The notes under the pieces were generated by a model, which made no database searches, was not told the origin of the DNA, and saw only the letters and a list, made by a program, of their open reading frames with translations. 64,000 nt of DNA, taken from the NCBI RefSeq assembly GCF_001426435.1, contig NZ_LMER01000019.1, forward strand, positions 126,325 through 190,324, in the 5' to 3' direction. Below are positions 15,004 to 22,979 of this stretch, piece after piece (the first letter of the stretch is position 1; every line of letters starts with the position of its first letter). Both the position numbers and the translations under genes were made by a program. The stretch is from Angustibacter sp. Root456 (GTDB lineage Bacteria > Actinomycetota > Actinomycetes > Actinomycetales > Angustibacteraceae).

Positions 15004-15789
15004 GTGACGACTCGTACCCCCGGGCGCCATCGCGCGCCCGCGCGACACGCGTCCACGCTCCTCGCTCCCTCATCCAGCTCGACCGGTGCCGTCGCCAAGA
15101 CGTCCGCGGTGCTCGCGGTCTCCGGCGGTCTGGTCGCCTCGCTCGGCCTGCAGGCTCACGCCGCGCCGGCGAGCGTCGACACCGCGGCCACCACGACCGA
15201 GGCGCCCAACGGCGTCCAGCAGGCGTCGGCTGTGCCCGCCGCGCTGGTGGACGGCGTCGCCGCCGCTCCGTCGTTCGGCGAGATCGGCTTCACGGCGGTG
15301 GCGACCAAGCCGAAGCCCAAGCCCAAGCCGAAGCCGGTCGTGAAGTTGCAGCGCGCCACCGAGCGGGTCAGCCGCTCCAGCGAGCGCACCGCGCCTGCCG
15401 CGCCCGCGCCCGCTCCGGTGAGCATCAAGGCCGGCGCGCCCGGGTCGCCGGAGTTCGGCGCCGCCGTGATGGCGATCGCCGCGCGCTACGAGGGCACGCC
15501 CTACCAGTACGGCGGCACCACGCCCGCTGGCTTCGACTGCTCCGGTTACACCTCCTACGTCTTCCGCCAGGTGGGTATCGACCTGCCGCGCACCTCGAGC
15601 GCGCAGCGGGCGGCCACCACCCGCATCTCGCGCAGCGAGGCCGTGCCGGGTGACCTGGTGTTCCTGCCCGGCCACGTCGGCATCTACGCGGGCAACGGCA
15701 TGATGTGGGACGCCCCCCGCACCGGCAAGGACGTCCAGAAGCGTGCGGTGTACTCCAGCAGCGCCACGTACGGCCGCGTCCACGGCTGA
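15004..15789 (+). CDS. Secreted NlpC/P60 peptidoglycan endopeptidase
   Basis: 261 residues from GTG 15004. A long basic N-terminus and signal segment (about 27-55, TSAVLAVSGGLVASLGLQAHA, cleaved after AHA) target it to the cell wall. A Lys-Pro run (KPKPKPKPKP) and an Ala/Pro linker follow. The C-terminal C40 domain has catalytic Cys179 in FDCSG, His224 in PGHVGIYAG and the usual DLVFLPG strand. It cleaves stem peptides during wall remodelling. Expression is set by the c-di-AMP riboswitch immediately upstream, and a strong terminator follows. Confidence 0.93.
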   Translation: MTTRTPGRHRAPARHASTLLAPSSSSTGAVAKTSAVLAVSGGLVASLGLQAHAAPASVDTAATTTEAPNGVQQASAVPAALVDGVAAAPSFGEIGFTAVATKPKPKPKPKPVVKLQRATERVSRSSERTAPAAPAPAPVSIKAGAPGSPEFGAAVMAIAARYEGTPYQYGGTTPAGFDCSGYTSYVFRQVGIDLPRTSSAQRAATTRISRSEAVPGDLVFLPGHVGIYAGNGMMWDAPRTGKDVQKRAVYSSSATYGRVHG

Positions 15790-15806
15790 CGTCGCACGGC
15801 CTTCTC

Positions 15807-15850
15807 GCACGGGCCCGCCACCGACTCGGTGGCGGGCCCGTGCGCGTTTT
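15807..15850 (+). terminator. Intrinsic terminator of the NlpC gene
   Basis: Perfect 16-bp stem (15807-15822 with 15828-15843), loop GACTC, followed by GCGTTTT. Confidence 0.9.
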
Positions 15851-15854
15851 CTGC

Positions 15855-15883
15855 GTGACCTCGGGCGGTTCGCCGCCTACCCT
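15855..15883 (+). promoter_or_regulatory. Promoter of the HNH-nuclease gene
   Basis: GTGACC (15855-15860), 17 bp, TACCCT (15878-15883), immediately after the upstream terminator. Confidence 0.5.
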
Positions 15884-15972
15884 GACGCCAGGGCCGTCAA
15901 TCCGGGCGGACTCCGAGACGCCGACGTGTCCCGCACGCCAGCTGGGCCGCGCCGGCGAGAGAGGGGCGCGCG

Positions 15973-16485
15973 ATGCGCACGCTCGTGCTCAACGCCGGCT
16001 ACGAGCCGTTGTCGGTGGTGTCGTTCAAGCGGGCCGTGGTGCTCGTGCTGGGCGGCAAGGCCAGCGTGCTGGCCGAGTCCGACGAGCCGCTGCGCAGCCC
16101 CGGCTCCGTGCACCGCGACGGGCTGTCGATGGCGACACCCTCGGTGATCCTGCTCGTGCGCTACGTGCGTGCCCCGCGCCGGCGGGCGGTGGCGGTGACG
16201 CGTCGGGGCGTGCTGCGACGCGACGGCCACCGCTGCGCCTACTGCCGCGCCCAGGCCGCGACGGTCGACCACGTCATGCCCCGCTCGCGCGGCGGCGCCG
16301 ACGCGTGGGAGAACCTCGTGGCCTGCTGCCTGCGCTGCAACAGCGCGAAGGGCAATCGGACGCCGGAGGAGATGGGGTGGCGGCTGCACCAGCGGCCGGT
16401 CGCGCCGTCCGGGCCGTTGTGGGCGCTGCGGGGGGCGGAGTCGCTCGACCCGTCGTGGGAGGAGTTCCTCTCCGTCGCCGCCTGA
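15973..16485 (+). CDS. HNH endonuclease family protein
   Basis: 170 residues from ATG 15973 (GAGAGGGG upstream). The N-terminal part, MRTLVLNAGYEPLSVVSFKRA, is typical of a widespread actinobacterial HNH group. The C-terminal HNH domain shows CAYC, VDHVMPRSRGG (catalytic His), NLVACCLRCN (second zinc Cys pair and Asn) and KGNRTPEEMGW. The four cysteines form a zinc site. It is not next to restriction or mobile-element genes. The biological role of this group is not established. The DsbA-like gene follows after 38 bp. Confidence 0.9.
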   Translation: MRTLVLNAGYEPLSVVSFKRAVVLVLGGKASVLAESDEPLRSPGSVHRDGLSMATPSVILLVRYVRAPRRRAVAVTRRGVLRRDGHRCAYCRAQAATVDHVMPRSRGGADAWENLVACCLRCNSAKGNRTPEEMGWRLHQRPVAPSGPLWALRGAESLDPSWEEFLSVAA

Positions 16486-16523
16486 GCGGGAAGGCTCGGG
16501 GCAGCAGCGGTGTTGGCGCCTGC

Positions 16524-17240
16524 GTGACTGATGCGCTGAAGGTCGAGATCTGGTCGGACATCGTGTGCCCGTGGTGCTACATCGGCAAGCGGCGGCTGGA
16601 GGCGGCCGTGGCGTCGTCCGGGGTGCCGGTGCAGGTGACCTGGCGCTCGTTCCAGCTCGACCCGACGGCGCCGCGGGAGAGCACCGAGGACGTCGCGACG
16701 TACCTCGGCCGCAAGTACGGCGGGGGCCGCGAGGCGGGGCTGGCCATGAACGAGCGCGTGTCGCAGGTCGCCGCGCAGGACGGCCTGGAGTACCACCTCG
16801 AAGCGGCCCAGCGCGCGAATACCGTCGATGCCCACCGGCTGCTGCACCTCGCCGCTGAGCACGGGGTGCAGGACGCGCTGAAGGAGCGGCTGCTGCGCGC
16901 CTACTTCACCGAGGGGCAGGCGGTGGGCGACCCCCAGACGCTGGCCGGGCTCGCCGCCGAGGTGGGGCTGGCGGCCGAGCGCGTGCGCGAGGTGCTGGGC
17001 TCGGACGAGTACGCCGACGACGTCGCGGCCGACCAGGCCGAGGCCCAGGCGCTGGGCGCGAACGGCGTGCCGTTCTTCGTCATCGACCGGCGGTACGCGG
17101 TGAGCGGCGCCCAGCCCGTGGAGCTGTTCGAGCAGGCGCTGCGCCAGGCGTGGAGCGAGCATCGGCCCGCGCTGTTGAGCGTGCCGAGCACCGACGGCGC
17201 GGGCGCCGAGGTGTGCGGTCCGGACGGCTGCACCACCTGA
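16524..17240 (+). CDS. DsbA-family oxidoreductase (FrnE-like)
   Basis: 238-residue thioredoxin-fold protein with redox motif Cys15-Pro-Trp-Cys18 and the cis-proline block NGVPFFVI. The helical insertion typical of the 2-hydroxychromene-2-carboxylate isomerase/FrnE branch lies between. No signal peptide, so it acts in the cytoplasm. The C-terminus ends in a short CGPDGC motif, an extra potential metal- or redox-active Cys pair. Start GTG 16524 is chosen because [17 protein letters not shown] is the usual N-terminus of this group. Probably co-transcribed with the HNH gene. Confidence 0.9.
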   Translation: MTDALKVEIWSDIVCPWCYIGKRRLEAAVASSGVPVQVTWRSFQLDPTAPRESTEDVATYLGRKYGGGREAGLAMNERVSQVAAQDGLEYHLEAAQRANTVDAHRLLHLAAEHGVQDALKERLLRAYFTEGQAVGDPQTLAGLAAEVGLAAERVREVLGSDEYADDVAADQAEAQALGANGVPFFVIDRRYAVSGAQPVELFEQALRQAWSEHRPALLSVPSTDGAGAEVCGPDGCTT

Positions 17241-17253
17241 GCGGCGGCCCTAC

Positions 17254-17282
17254 TTGGTACTGGGCGCTGGACCAGGTACCGT
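17254..17282 (+). promoter_or_regulatory. Promoter of the cold-shock gene
   Basis: TTGGTA (17254-17259), exactly 17 bp, TACCGT (17277-17282). Transcription would start near 17289, giving a leader of about 157 nt. Confidence 0.6.
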
Positions 17283-17320
17283 AGGGCGTGGTTGCAGTAG
17301 CAGTTCCTCGATCGTTTACC

Positions 17321-17350
17321 AAAGCGTCCGCGGGATCTCGCGGACGCTTT
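17321..17350 (+). promoter_or_regulatory. Hairpin in the csp leader (attenuator- or terminator-like)
   Basis: AAAGCGTCCGCG (17321-17332) pairs perfectly with CGCGGACGCTTT (17339-17350), loop GGATCT, then a T-rich stretch CTCGTTGTT. It sits about 32 nt into the predicted csp transcript and 95 nt before the ATG. Confidence 0.65.
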
Positions 17351-17445
17351 CTCGTTGTTGGGCTTCGCCCTCCTCGTGGACGTCGAACACCGCGGCCGCC
17401 ACGACCGGCAAAGTGCCGGCCGTATCGCCCCCACCAGGAGGATCC

Positions 17446-17649
17446 ATGTCCCAGGGCACAGTGAAGTGGTTCAACGCCGAGAAGGGCTTCGGCTTCATCG
17501 CTCAGGACGGCGGCGGCGCCGACGTCTTCGTGCACTACTCGGCGATCGCGTCGGACGGCTACCGTTCGCTCGACGAGAACCAGCGCGTCGAGTTCGACGT
17601 CACGCAGGGCCCGAAGGGCCCGCAGGCGGAGAACGTCCGCCCCATCTGA
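17446..17649 (+). CDS. cspA: Cold-shock protein (CspA family)
   Basis: 67-residue OB-fold nucleic-acid chaperone. RNP1 is KGFGFI and RNP2 is DVFVHYSAI; it opens with [16 protein letters not shown]. Start ATG 17446 with AGGAGG (17436-17441) 4 nt upstream. It has a long structured leader (promoter at 17254, hairpin at 17321), as expected for a post-transcriptionally controlled csp gene, and a strong bidirectional terminator behind. Confidence 0.97.
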   Translation: MSQGTVKWFNAEKGFGFIAQDGGGADVFVHYSAIASDGYRSLDENQRVEFDVTQGPKGPQAENVRPI

Positions 17650-17673
17650 TCCACCCGCCGGCTCGCCGGCACG

Positions 17674-17707
17674 CGAAGGGCCTCGCCGATCTCGGCGGGG
17701 CCCTTCG
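17674..17707. terminator. Bidirectional terminator between csp and the CoA-binding gene
   Basis: 16-bp stem (17674-17689 with 17692-17707) with a single G-U, flanked by CGTCGTG. It serves csp (+) and the gene ending at 17728 (-). Confidence 0.8.
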
Positions 17708-17727
17708 TCGTGCTCGGTCCCGACGTC

Positions 17728-18204
17728 CTAGACCGTGCGCGGCACGTGGCCGTTCAGGGTGAACACCCAGCGCATGACCTGGTGGCCGCGGTCCGCCGTC
17801 GGGCCGAACATGCACGGGCACCCGCCGTCGATGACGGTCATGCCGTGGCCGCGCCCGTAGGCGGCGGCCTGCGGCGAGACGCTGCCCTGGCCGGGTGCCC
17901 GATGCATCCACACTCGCTGGATGCCGAGCTCGGCGCACTCCTCCACGGTGCCTTGCGCGTGCTCGGGCCGGGTGCCGATGACGACGACGTCCACGCCGTC
18001 CGGGATCGCGTGCAGGTTCGGGTAGCAGCGGTCACCTTCGACCTGGTCGGTGTTGGGGTTGACGGCGAAGACCTCGTAGCCGCGCTCGCGCAGGCGCTGG
18101 TAGACGACGTTGCTGCCGTGGCTGCCCGGGTTGCGCGAGACGCCGGTGACGGCGATGCGGCGGTGGCTGAGGAACTCCTCAGCGGCGTCCTTGATGGCTG
18201 GCAT
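17728..18204 (-). CDS. CoA-binding Rossmann-fold protein (YccU-like)
   Basis: 158 residues, a stand-alone CoA_binding_2 domain: RRIAVTGVSRNPGSHGSNVV (nucleotide loop), RGYEVFAVNPNTDQVEGDRC, DVVVIGTRPEHA and VWMHRAPGQGSVS. The C-terminal piece GGCPCMFGPTADRGH has a Cys pair seen in this family. Role unknown; small paralogues of the succinyl-CoA synthetase CoA domain. ATG 18204 has GAGGGGG upstream on the minus strand. It shares its terminator with the cold-shock gene. Confidence 0.85.
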   Translation of the reverse strand: MPAIKDAAEEFLSHRRIAVTGVSRNPGSHGSNVVYQRLRERGYEVFAVNPNTDQVEGDRCYPNLHAIPDGVDVVVIGTRPEHAQGTVEECAELGIQRVWMHRAPGQGSVSPQAAAYGRGHGMTVIDGGCPCMFGPTADRGHQVMRWVFTLNGHVPRTV

Positions 18205-18414
18205 GACTACCCCCTCGGGGTCGGTGGGGGTGCGACCACCCCCGCGGAACGCTCCCCACCACCCTGGGGTCCGTGGGACGGCGACGGCCAGGTCAGAGGT
18301 CCCGTGCAAGCCGGGCCCAAGTGACTCACAAGTGGTGCGCAGCAGTCTGTGCGGTGCCGGACGACCGTCCGGGATCTTCGCGGCCACGAGCCGCGCTCTG
18401 ACAGGAGATGTCCG

Positions 18415-18951
18415 TTGAACCGCACTCGTTCTGCCCGCGTCGCCGCCGCGTCCACGGTGGGCGCCGCTCTCGTCGGGCTCGCCGTGACCGCCGCTCCGGC
18501 GCAGGCTGCCCCCGCTTCGCAGGCCTCGGTGACCGCCACGCTCGCGTCCGTGCGCGCCGCCACGGCCAAGTACCACGACGTCGCCACGGCGATCGCCGAC
18601 GGCTACGTTCCGAGCGACCACTGCGAGGCCTCGCCCACCGGGACGATGGGCTTCCACTACATCAACTACGGACGCCTCATGGGCACCGACGTGACGCAGC
18701 CGCCCATCCTGCTCTACGTGCCGTCACCCGACGGCGGGGTGCGCCTCGTCGGCGTCGAGTACTTCCACGTCGACGCCGACCAGGACCTCAGCACCGACGA
18801 CGACGTGCCGTCGTTGTTCGGTCAGCGGTTCAACGGCCCGATGCTGGGTCACGAGCCCGGCATGCCGATCCACGACGACCTGCACGTGTGGCTCTGGGCG
18901 CACAACCCGAACGGGATGTTCGCCCAGTGGAACCCGTCGGTGTCCTGCTGA
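18415..18951 (+). CDS. Secreted protein of unknown function
   Basis: 178 residues starting at TTG 18415; AGGAG (18403-18407) is 7 nt upstream, and an ATG at 18408 is in another frame. Signal peptide about 1-32 (VGAALVGLAVTAAPAQA then APAS). The mature part has YHDVATAIADGYVPSDHC, MGFHYINYGRLM, VGVEYFHVD and a C-terminal DLHVWLWAHNPNGMFAQWNP. Conserved His, Tyr and Trp residues and two Cys (near positions 65 and 178) suggest a folded extracellular domain with one disulfide. I recognise it as a recurring actinobacterial secreted family but know no function. Confidence 0.75.
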   Translation: MNRTRSARVAAASTVGAALVGLAVTAAPAQAAPASQASVTATLASVRAATAKYHDVATAIADGYVPSDHCEASPTGTMGFHYINYGRLMGTDVTQPPILLYVPSPDGGVRLVGVEYFHVDADQDLSTDDDVPSLFGQRFNGPMLGHEPGMPIHDDLHVWLWAHNPNGMFAQWNPSVSC

Positions 18952-18989
18952 GCTGACGCACCGACGTGCCTGCTCGCGCGGCATGGTGG

Positions 18990-19574
18990 TCAGCCGACCG
19001 GTCGACCGACCACCATGCTGCCGAGCAGGTCGGGGGAGAACGTTCCCGCGGTCTGCGGGTCGAGCTGGGCGCCGAGGCCGTCGAGGACGGCGGTGAAGAA
19101 GCAGCGCGCCGCGGCGGCGAACACGACGTCGGCCACGTCCTTCTCGCTCAGGCCACGGGCCAGTGCTTGGTCGACCTGCGACTGCGTGACGGACGACGCG
19201 TCGTCGGCCACGGCCGCCGCCAGCTCGTAGGCGGCGCGGTCGCGAGGCTCGAGGCTGCTGCCGTCCGGGTTCTCGCAGATCGCCCGCATGGTGGCCTCGT
19301 CGCCGCAGACGTCACGCAGGAACTTCGAGTGCGCCGCGGTGCAGTACGTCGAGCGGCGGGCGCGCGCGGCCGCGATGGTCGCGATCTCGAACAGCCGCCG
19401 GTCCATGCCGTCGCGCACTGCAGCGCTGAGGGCGCCCCACGCGCGGGCGACGTCGGGTCGGGTCGAGAACGCCCGAGCGTAGTCGGGCAGGAACCCCCAC
19501 GCCGCGCGCTGGCCCTCGTAGTAGGCGGCGACCTCGCCGTCCGCCGTGTCCTCGCTGATGCCGGAGATGAACAT
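18990..19574 (-). CDS. Carboxymuconolactone decarboxylase / AhpD-like protein
   Basis: 194-residue all-helical AhpD-fold protein (peroxidase-related branch). The active-site region is RRSTYCTAAHSKFLRD: the second Cys and the His of the AhpD CxxC...H motif are kept, while the first Cys position is Ser/Thr. Thiol peroxidase activity is therefore uncertain. Start ATG 19574 (MFISGISEDTADGEV is the usual beginning). It lies just downstream of tRNA-Arg on the same strand. Confidence 0.85.
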   Translation of the reverse strand: MFISGISEDTADGEVAAYYEGQRAAWGFLPDYARAFSTRPDVARAWGALSAAVRDGMDRRLFEIATIAAARARRSTYCTAAHSKFLRDVCGDEATMRAICENPDGSSLEPRDRAAYELAAAVADDASSVTQSQVDQALARGLSEKDVADVVFAAAARCFFTAVLDGLGAQLDPQTAGTFSPDLLGSMVVGRPVG

Positions 19575-19635
19575 GGCGTCATTGTGCGCTGGACGCCCGC
19601 CCGGCAGAAGGGCTCCCGCCAACCGGAGGGCGCGG

Positions 19636-19708
19636 TGCCCCCGAGAGGATTCGAACCTCCGACACAGGGTTTAGGAAACCCTTGCTCTATCCCCTGAGCT
19701 ACGGGGGC
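19636..19708 (-). tRNA. tRNA-Arg (anticodon CCT)
   Basis: 73 nt on the minus strand. Acceptor stem GCCCCCG/CGGGGGC, D-loop with AGGGGAT, anticodon stem AGGGT/ACCCT around loop TTCCTAA (anticodon CCT), T-arm GGAGGTTCGAATCCTC, discriminator A. CCA is not encoded. No integrase or direct repeat is seen nearby. Confidence 0.96.
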
Positions 19709-19971
19709 GGGGGCGACAAGAGAACGCTCAAGAGAACTGGGCCCGACAAGATCATCGGGGTTCGCATGAGTGCGCCTGTCGCTTGAGGAAGGCTACCGGA
19801 CGCCGGTGGGACCGGCTGCTGTCGGTCGCTCGCAGTGGCGTCGTGGGACGGTACTTCGTTGGGTCCCCGATACTCGCAAGCCGCGGAACCCCTTGTCCGT
19901 CCTGCCTTCCACGAGTTGTTCGGGGCCTGGCGGTCGTCGAGGAGGAGCGAGCGGTCCCGACTGCGCAGCGC
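19709..19971. other. Intergenic region upstream of tRNA-Arg, no supported gene
   Basis: 263 bp between the tRNA and the 3' end of the crotonase gene. A short direct repeat (GTTCTCTTG twice on the minus strand, 19713-19733) lies just upstream of the tRNA. Open frames here are antisense extensions without an SD. No other structure was recognised. Confidence 0.5.
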
Positions 19972-20643
19972 TCACTGGCCGGCGGCGACGCCTGCCAGCC
20001 AGGACTCGTAACCCAGCGCGACGTCGAGGTCCGAGCGGTGGCGGCTGGCCGTGGCCCGCTTGAGCGCGGAGGTCGCGGCGGCGGGAAGCGCCGCCACGTG
20101 CTCGGCGAGCGCCCGCCCCGCCTGCGGGTCGTCGTCCACGTCGCCGACGAGGCCGACGGCGAGCGCCTGCGCTGCGTCCAGCGAGCGTCCGGTCCAGGCC
20201 AGGTGGGCGTACCGTCCGGTGCCCACCAGGCGTTCGAGCAGCCAGCCGGTGCCGCCGAGCAGAGCGGTCGCCGGGTGCCCGACCGCCCACGTGCTGCGCG
20301 AGCTGCAGACCCGCAGGTCCGCGGCCGCGGCGAGGGCCAGGCCGAGCCCGCTCACGGCACCGTCGACGTGCACGACGACCGGCAGGTCGAGCGCGAAGAG
20401 CTGACGGACGACGGCCTGGTACCGCCCGGCGACCGTGTCCACGGCCCAGTCGACATCCGGCAGCTCTCCGGGGGGCGCCTGGTGCCACGCGTCTCCCTCG
20501 ACGCGCACCAGGACGACGCCTGCGGCCTTGCGGGCCCGGCGCAGCTCGCCAGCCAGCGCTGAGACGGCCTCGCCGTCGAGCCGGTGGGGGCTGCCGGCGT
20601 CCGGGACGACGACCTCGGTGACCGGCTGGGGGTGTTCGCTCAC
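19972..20643 (-). CDS. Enoyl-CoA hydratase/isomerase family protein, catalytic Glu residues absent
   Basis: 223-residue crotonase-fold protein. Start GTG 20643, with AGGAG 5 nt before it. The fold is recognisable (VVVHVDGAVSGLGLALAAAADLRV, then ATALLGGTGWLLERLVGTGR), but the two positions that carry Glu in hydratases are not Glu, so a hydratase is unlikely; an isomerase, hydrolase or degenerate partner is possible. It is the second gene of a two-gene leftward unit with the upstream crotonase (20-bp gap), divergent from the ABC-importer operon. Confidence 0.75.
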   Translation of the reverse strand: MSEHPQPVTEVVVPDAGSPHRLDGEAVSALAGELRRARKAAGVVLVRVEGDAWHQAPPGELPDVDWAVDTVAGRYQAVVRQLFALDLPVVVHVDGAVSGLGLALAAAADLRVCSSRSTWAVGHPATALLGGTGWLLERLVGTGRYAHLAWTGRSLDAAQALAVGLVGDVDDDPQAGRALAEHVAALPAAATSALKRATASRHRSDLDVALGYESWLAGVAAGQ

Positions 20644-20663
20644 GATGCTCCTCACGGTCGTGG

Positions 20664-21455
20664 TCACCGCCCGGTGAACGTCGGGGGGCGCTTGCCGAGG
20701 AAGGCGTCGATGCCCTCGAGGTGGTCTTCGGTCGACAGCAGGGTCGCGAGCACCGAGCGTTCGTGGTCCAGGCCGCCGGTGAGTGGCAGCTCCTCCGACG
20801 AGCGCAGCGCACCCTTGCCGAGGCGCGTGGCCACGGGGCTGAACGACGCGAGCTGCTGGGCGAGGGCGGTACCGGCCTCGACGACCCGCTCGGCGGGCAC
20901 GACCTGGCTGACCATGCCCATCCCGTGGGCCGTCCAGGCGTCGACGGTGCGCCCGGCGAGGACGAGCTCGGCGGCGCGGAAGCGACCGCACACCCTCGCC
21001 CAGCGCTGGGTGCCACCGGCCCCGGGGATGATGCCGAGCCGGATCTCGGGCTGGCCGAGCACGGCGGTGTCGGAGGCCACGATGAGGTCGCACGTCATGG
21101 CGAGCTCGCAGCCACCACCGAGGACGTAACCGGACACCGCCGCTACCGACGGCTTGCTGAAGCGCGCGAAGCGCAGCCACGCGGCCATCCGCTCAGACTG
21201 CAGGTACTCGGCCGGCGTGGTGGCGCGCAGCTCGCGCACGTCGGCGCCGCTCGCGAAGATCGCCGGCCCTCCGGTGAGGACCACGGCGCGGACGTCGTCG
21301 TCCTGCTCCGCGCGGTCCAGGGACTGCACCAGACCGCGCAGGACGTCGGTGCTCAGGGCGTTGCGGGCCTCGGGGCGGTCGATCGTCACGACCGCCACAT
21401 GGTCGTGCGCGTCGTACCGCACACCGCCGTCCTGGACGGTGACCTCGTCGTTCAC
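20664..21455 (-). CDS. Enoyl-CoA hydratase (crotonase)
   Basis: 263 residues from GTG 21455, with AGGAGG 4 nt upstream. The full crotonase active site is present: IFASGADVREL (oxyanion loop), first Glu in GGGCELAMTCD and second Glu in GQPEIRLGIIPGAGGTQR. It hydrates 2-enoyl-CoA to 3-hydroxyacyl-CoA. Its promoter (TTGCCC-17-TATGGT) contains a palindrome, and the divergent operon codes for acyl-CoA catabolism, so it probably serves the same pathway. Confidence 0.92.
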   Translation of the reverse strand: MNDEVTVQDGGVRYDAHDHVAVVTIDRPEARNALSTDVLRGLVQSLDRAEQDDDVRAVVLTGGPAIFASGADVRELRATTPAEYLQSERMAAWLRFARFSKPSVAAVSGYVLGGGCELAMTCDLIVASDTAVLGQPEIRLGIIPGAGGTQRWARVCGRFRAAELVLAGRTVDAWTAHGMGMVSQVVPAERVVEAGTALAQQLASFSPVATRLGKGALRSSEELPLTGGLDHERSVLATLLSTEDHLEGIDAFLGKRPPTFTGR

Positions 21456-21495
21456 GTGCCCTCCTCGCCGGACTCCGGTTGTGGGGTCGACGCGG

Positions 21496-21524
21496 ACCAT
21501 ACCGGAGAGTATGTCCAGGGGCAA
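21496..21524 (-). promoter_or_regulatory. Crotonase promoter with internal palindrome
   Basis: Minus strand -35 TTGCCC (21524-21519), 17 bp, -10 TATGGT (21501-21496). The palindrome CATAC-N6-GTATG (21498-21513) occupies the spacer and the -10 box, a classic repressor position. The TetR gene of the neighbouring operon is the obvious candidate. Confidence 0.6.
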
Positions 21525-21546
21525 CGGTTTGGGCATGGTCGAAAAT

Positions 21547-21561
21547 GCTTGCGGCACAAGC
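21547..21561. promoter_or_regulatory. Second palindrome in the divergent region (GCTTG-N5-CAAGC)
   Basis: Perfect 5-bp arms around CGGCA, 25 bp upstream of the possible TTGACT -35 of the rightward operon. Confidence 0.4.
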
Positions 21562-21585
21562 CCACGAGAAGGTCAGCGCAAACCC

Positions 21586-21615
21586 TTGACTTCCGAGTGC
21601 GTCGTCCACCAGGCT
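21586..21615 (+). promoter_or_regulatory. Possible promoter of the catabolic operon
   Basis: TTGACT (21586-21591), 18 bp, CAGGCT (21610-21615). Good -35, poor -10. Confidence 0.3.
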
Positions 21616-21706
21616 CCCAACCTACGCAGTAGTACGGGCCGCCCCGCACATCCGCACGGCAGGCCCGGCACGGACAACGATGTCGCTACGAGAGCGGGAG
21701 GCTTCG

Positions 21707-22906
21707 GTGAAGCTCGCCAAGGTGTGGGTCCTGGGGATTGCGGTCGCGCTGGTCGGGGGTTGCGCCAATAACGGCGGTTCGACCTCAGCCACGAAGAACG
21801 ACTCGTCCGGCCCGATCAAGATCGGGGTGATCGTTCCCCTCAGCGGTCCGGCCGGCCCGAACGGCAAGGACGTGCTGGAGGCCATCCAGGTGCAGGCCGA
21901 CCTGGTCAACGCCAAGGGCGGCGTGCTGGGCCGCAAGCTCGAGGTCATCGCCAAGGACGACCAGAGCACGCCGGCGGCCGGCGTCAGCGCCGCCACTGCG
22001 CTCGCCGGTGAAGGCGTGTCGGTCGTCATGGGCGGCTGGAACAGCCCCGTGACCCTCGCGATCCAGCCGGTGCTGGTGCGAGCCGGAATCCTCAACATCA
22101 CGACCATCCCGCAGAACGCGTCGATCATCGGCGGCGCCGACCCGGACGCCGTGCGGCTCAACGCCGGCAACGCGGTGGGTGGCTACGCGGCGGCCGAGTA
22201 CATCGCCAAGACACTCAAGGCCAAGACGGTGGCGATGCTGCTCGAGAACGACGCCTACGGCAACGACGCCGGGCAGTACCTCAGCGATCAGCTGAAGCAG
22301 GCCGGCGTGAAGATCGGCTCGGTCCAGAAGTTCGCGTACACCGACACCGACTTCCGGGTGCCGTTGAGCAACATCCGCAGCAGCAAGCCAGACGTCGTGT
22401 TCTCCGCGAACGCGGCCGAGTCCTCCGGCATGCCGGCCCTCGCCAAGCAGTACGCCGAGGCCAACATCTCCGCACCTCACTTCGCCGGCCTCGGCACGGT
22501 GTCGCCGAAGGTGGTCGAGCTCGCCGGTGGGTCGAAGATCGACGGCCTGCTGTCCGCCGACATCTACTTCCCCGAGGCCGAACCCTTCTCCGGTTTCGCG
22601 GACAACAAGGCCTTCATCGAGGCCTACACCAAGAAGTCCGGCGGTGAGCTGCCGGACAAGTACCGGGCCCTGGGCGCCCAGTCGGTCGACATCTGGGCCA
22701 AGGCTGTCGCCAAGGCCGGCAGCACCGACCGGCAGAAGGTCGCCGACGCCATCCACGGCCAGACCTTCACGAACACGATCCTCGGCGACGTGACGTTCAC
22801 GGACGCCGGGCAGATGCGCTCCAAGGTCTACGCCTTCACCGTCAAGGACGGGAAGATCGTCGTGAAGGACGAGATCCCCGTGCCGGACTCCGTCTGGGGC
22901 AAGTGA
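21707..22906 (+). CDS. ABC transporter substrate-binding lipoprotein (LivK type)
   Basis: 399 residues from GTG 21707 (GGGAGG 6 nt upstream; an ATG at 21680 in frame has no SD). Lipoprotein signal with lipobox VGGC, Cys19. The mature protein is a periplasmic-binding-protein type I fold (IKIGVIVPLSGPAGPNGKD, DDQSTPAAGVSAAT, LENDAYGN, YRALGAQSVDIWAKA). Such proteins bind branched-chain amino acids, but in catabolic operons often aromatic or alicyclic acids. It captures the substrate for the LivGFHM complex encoded next. Confidence 0.93.
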   Translation: MKLAKVWVLGIAVALVGGCANNGGSTSATKNDSSGPIKIGVIVPLSGPAGPNGKDVLEAIQVQADLVNAKGGVLGRKLEVIAKDDQSTPAAGVSAATALAGEGVSVVMGGWNSPVTLAIQPVLVRAGILNITTIPQNASIIGGADPDAVRLNAGNAVGGYAAAEYIAKTLKAKTVAMLLENDAYGNDAGQYLSDQLKQAGVKIGSVQKFAYTDTDFRVPLSNIRSSKPDVVFSANAAESSGMPALAKQYAEANISAPHFAGLGTVSPKVVELAGGSKIDGLLSADIYFPEAEPFSGFADNKAFIEAYTKKSGGELPDKYRALGAQSVDIWAKAVAKAGSTDRQKVADAIHGQTFTNTILGDVTFTDAGQMRSKVYAFTVKDGKIVVKDEIPVPDSVWGK

Positions 22907-22979
22907 GCCAGACCAGCGGCTGACCCAGCAGATACCGAATCACCGAACGACGGAGCGGGTTGATGACGGAGGTGAGCTC

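Noticed and set aside
19636..19708. tRNA-Arg as an integration site for a genomic island
   Set aside because: No integrase, no duplicated tRNA 3' end and no composition break found on either side.
19783..20562. 259-residue plus-strand frame opposite the crotonase and tRNA upstream region
   Set aside because: Antisense to a supported gene, no SD, no recognisable domain.
21496..21561. KstR2/KstR-type operators that would make the island a known cholesterol cluster
   Set aside because: The palindromes seen (CATAC-N6-GTATG, GCTTG-N5-CAAGC) do not match the KstR2 (CAAG-nn-CTTG) or KstR patterns as I remember them.
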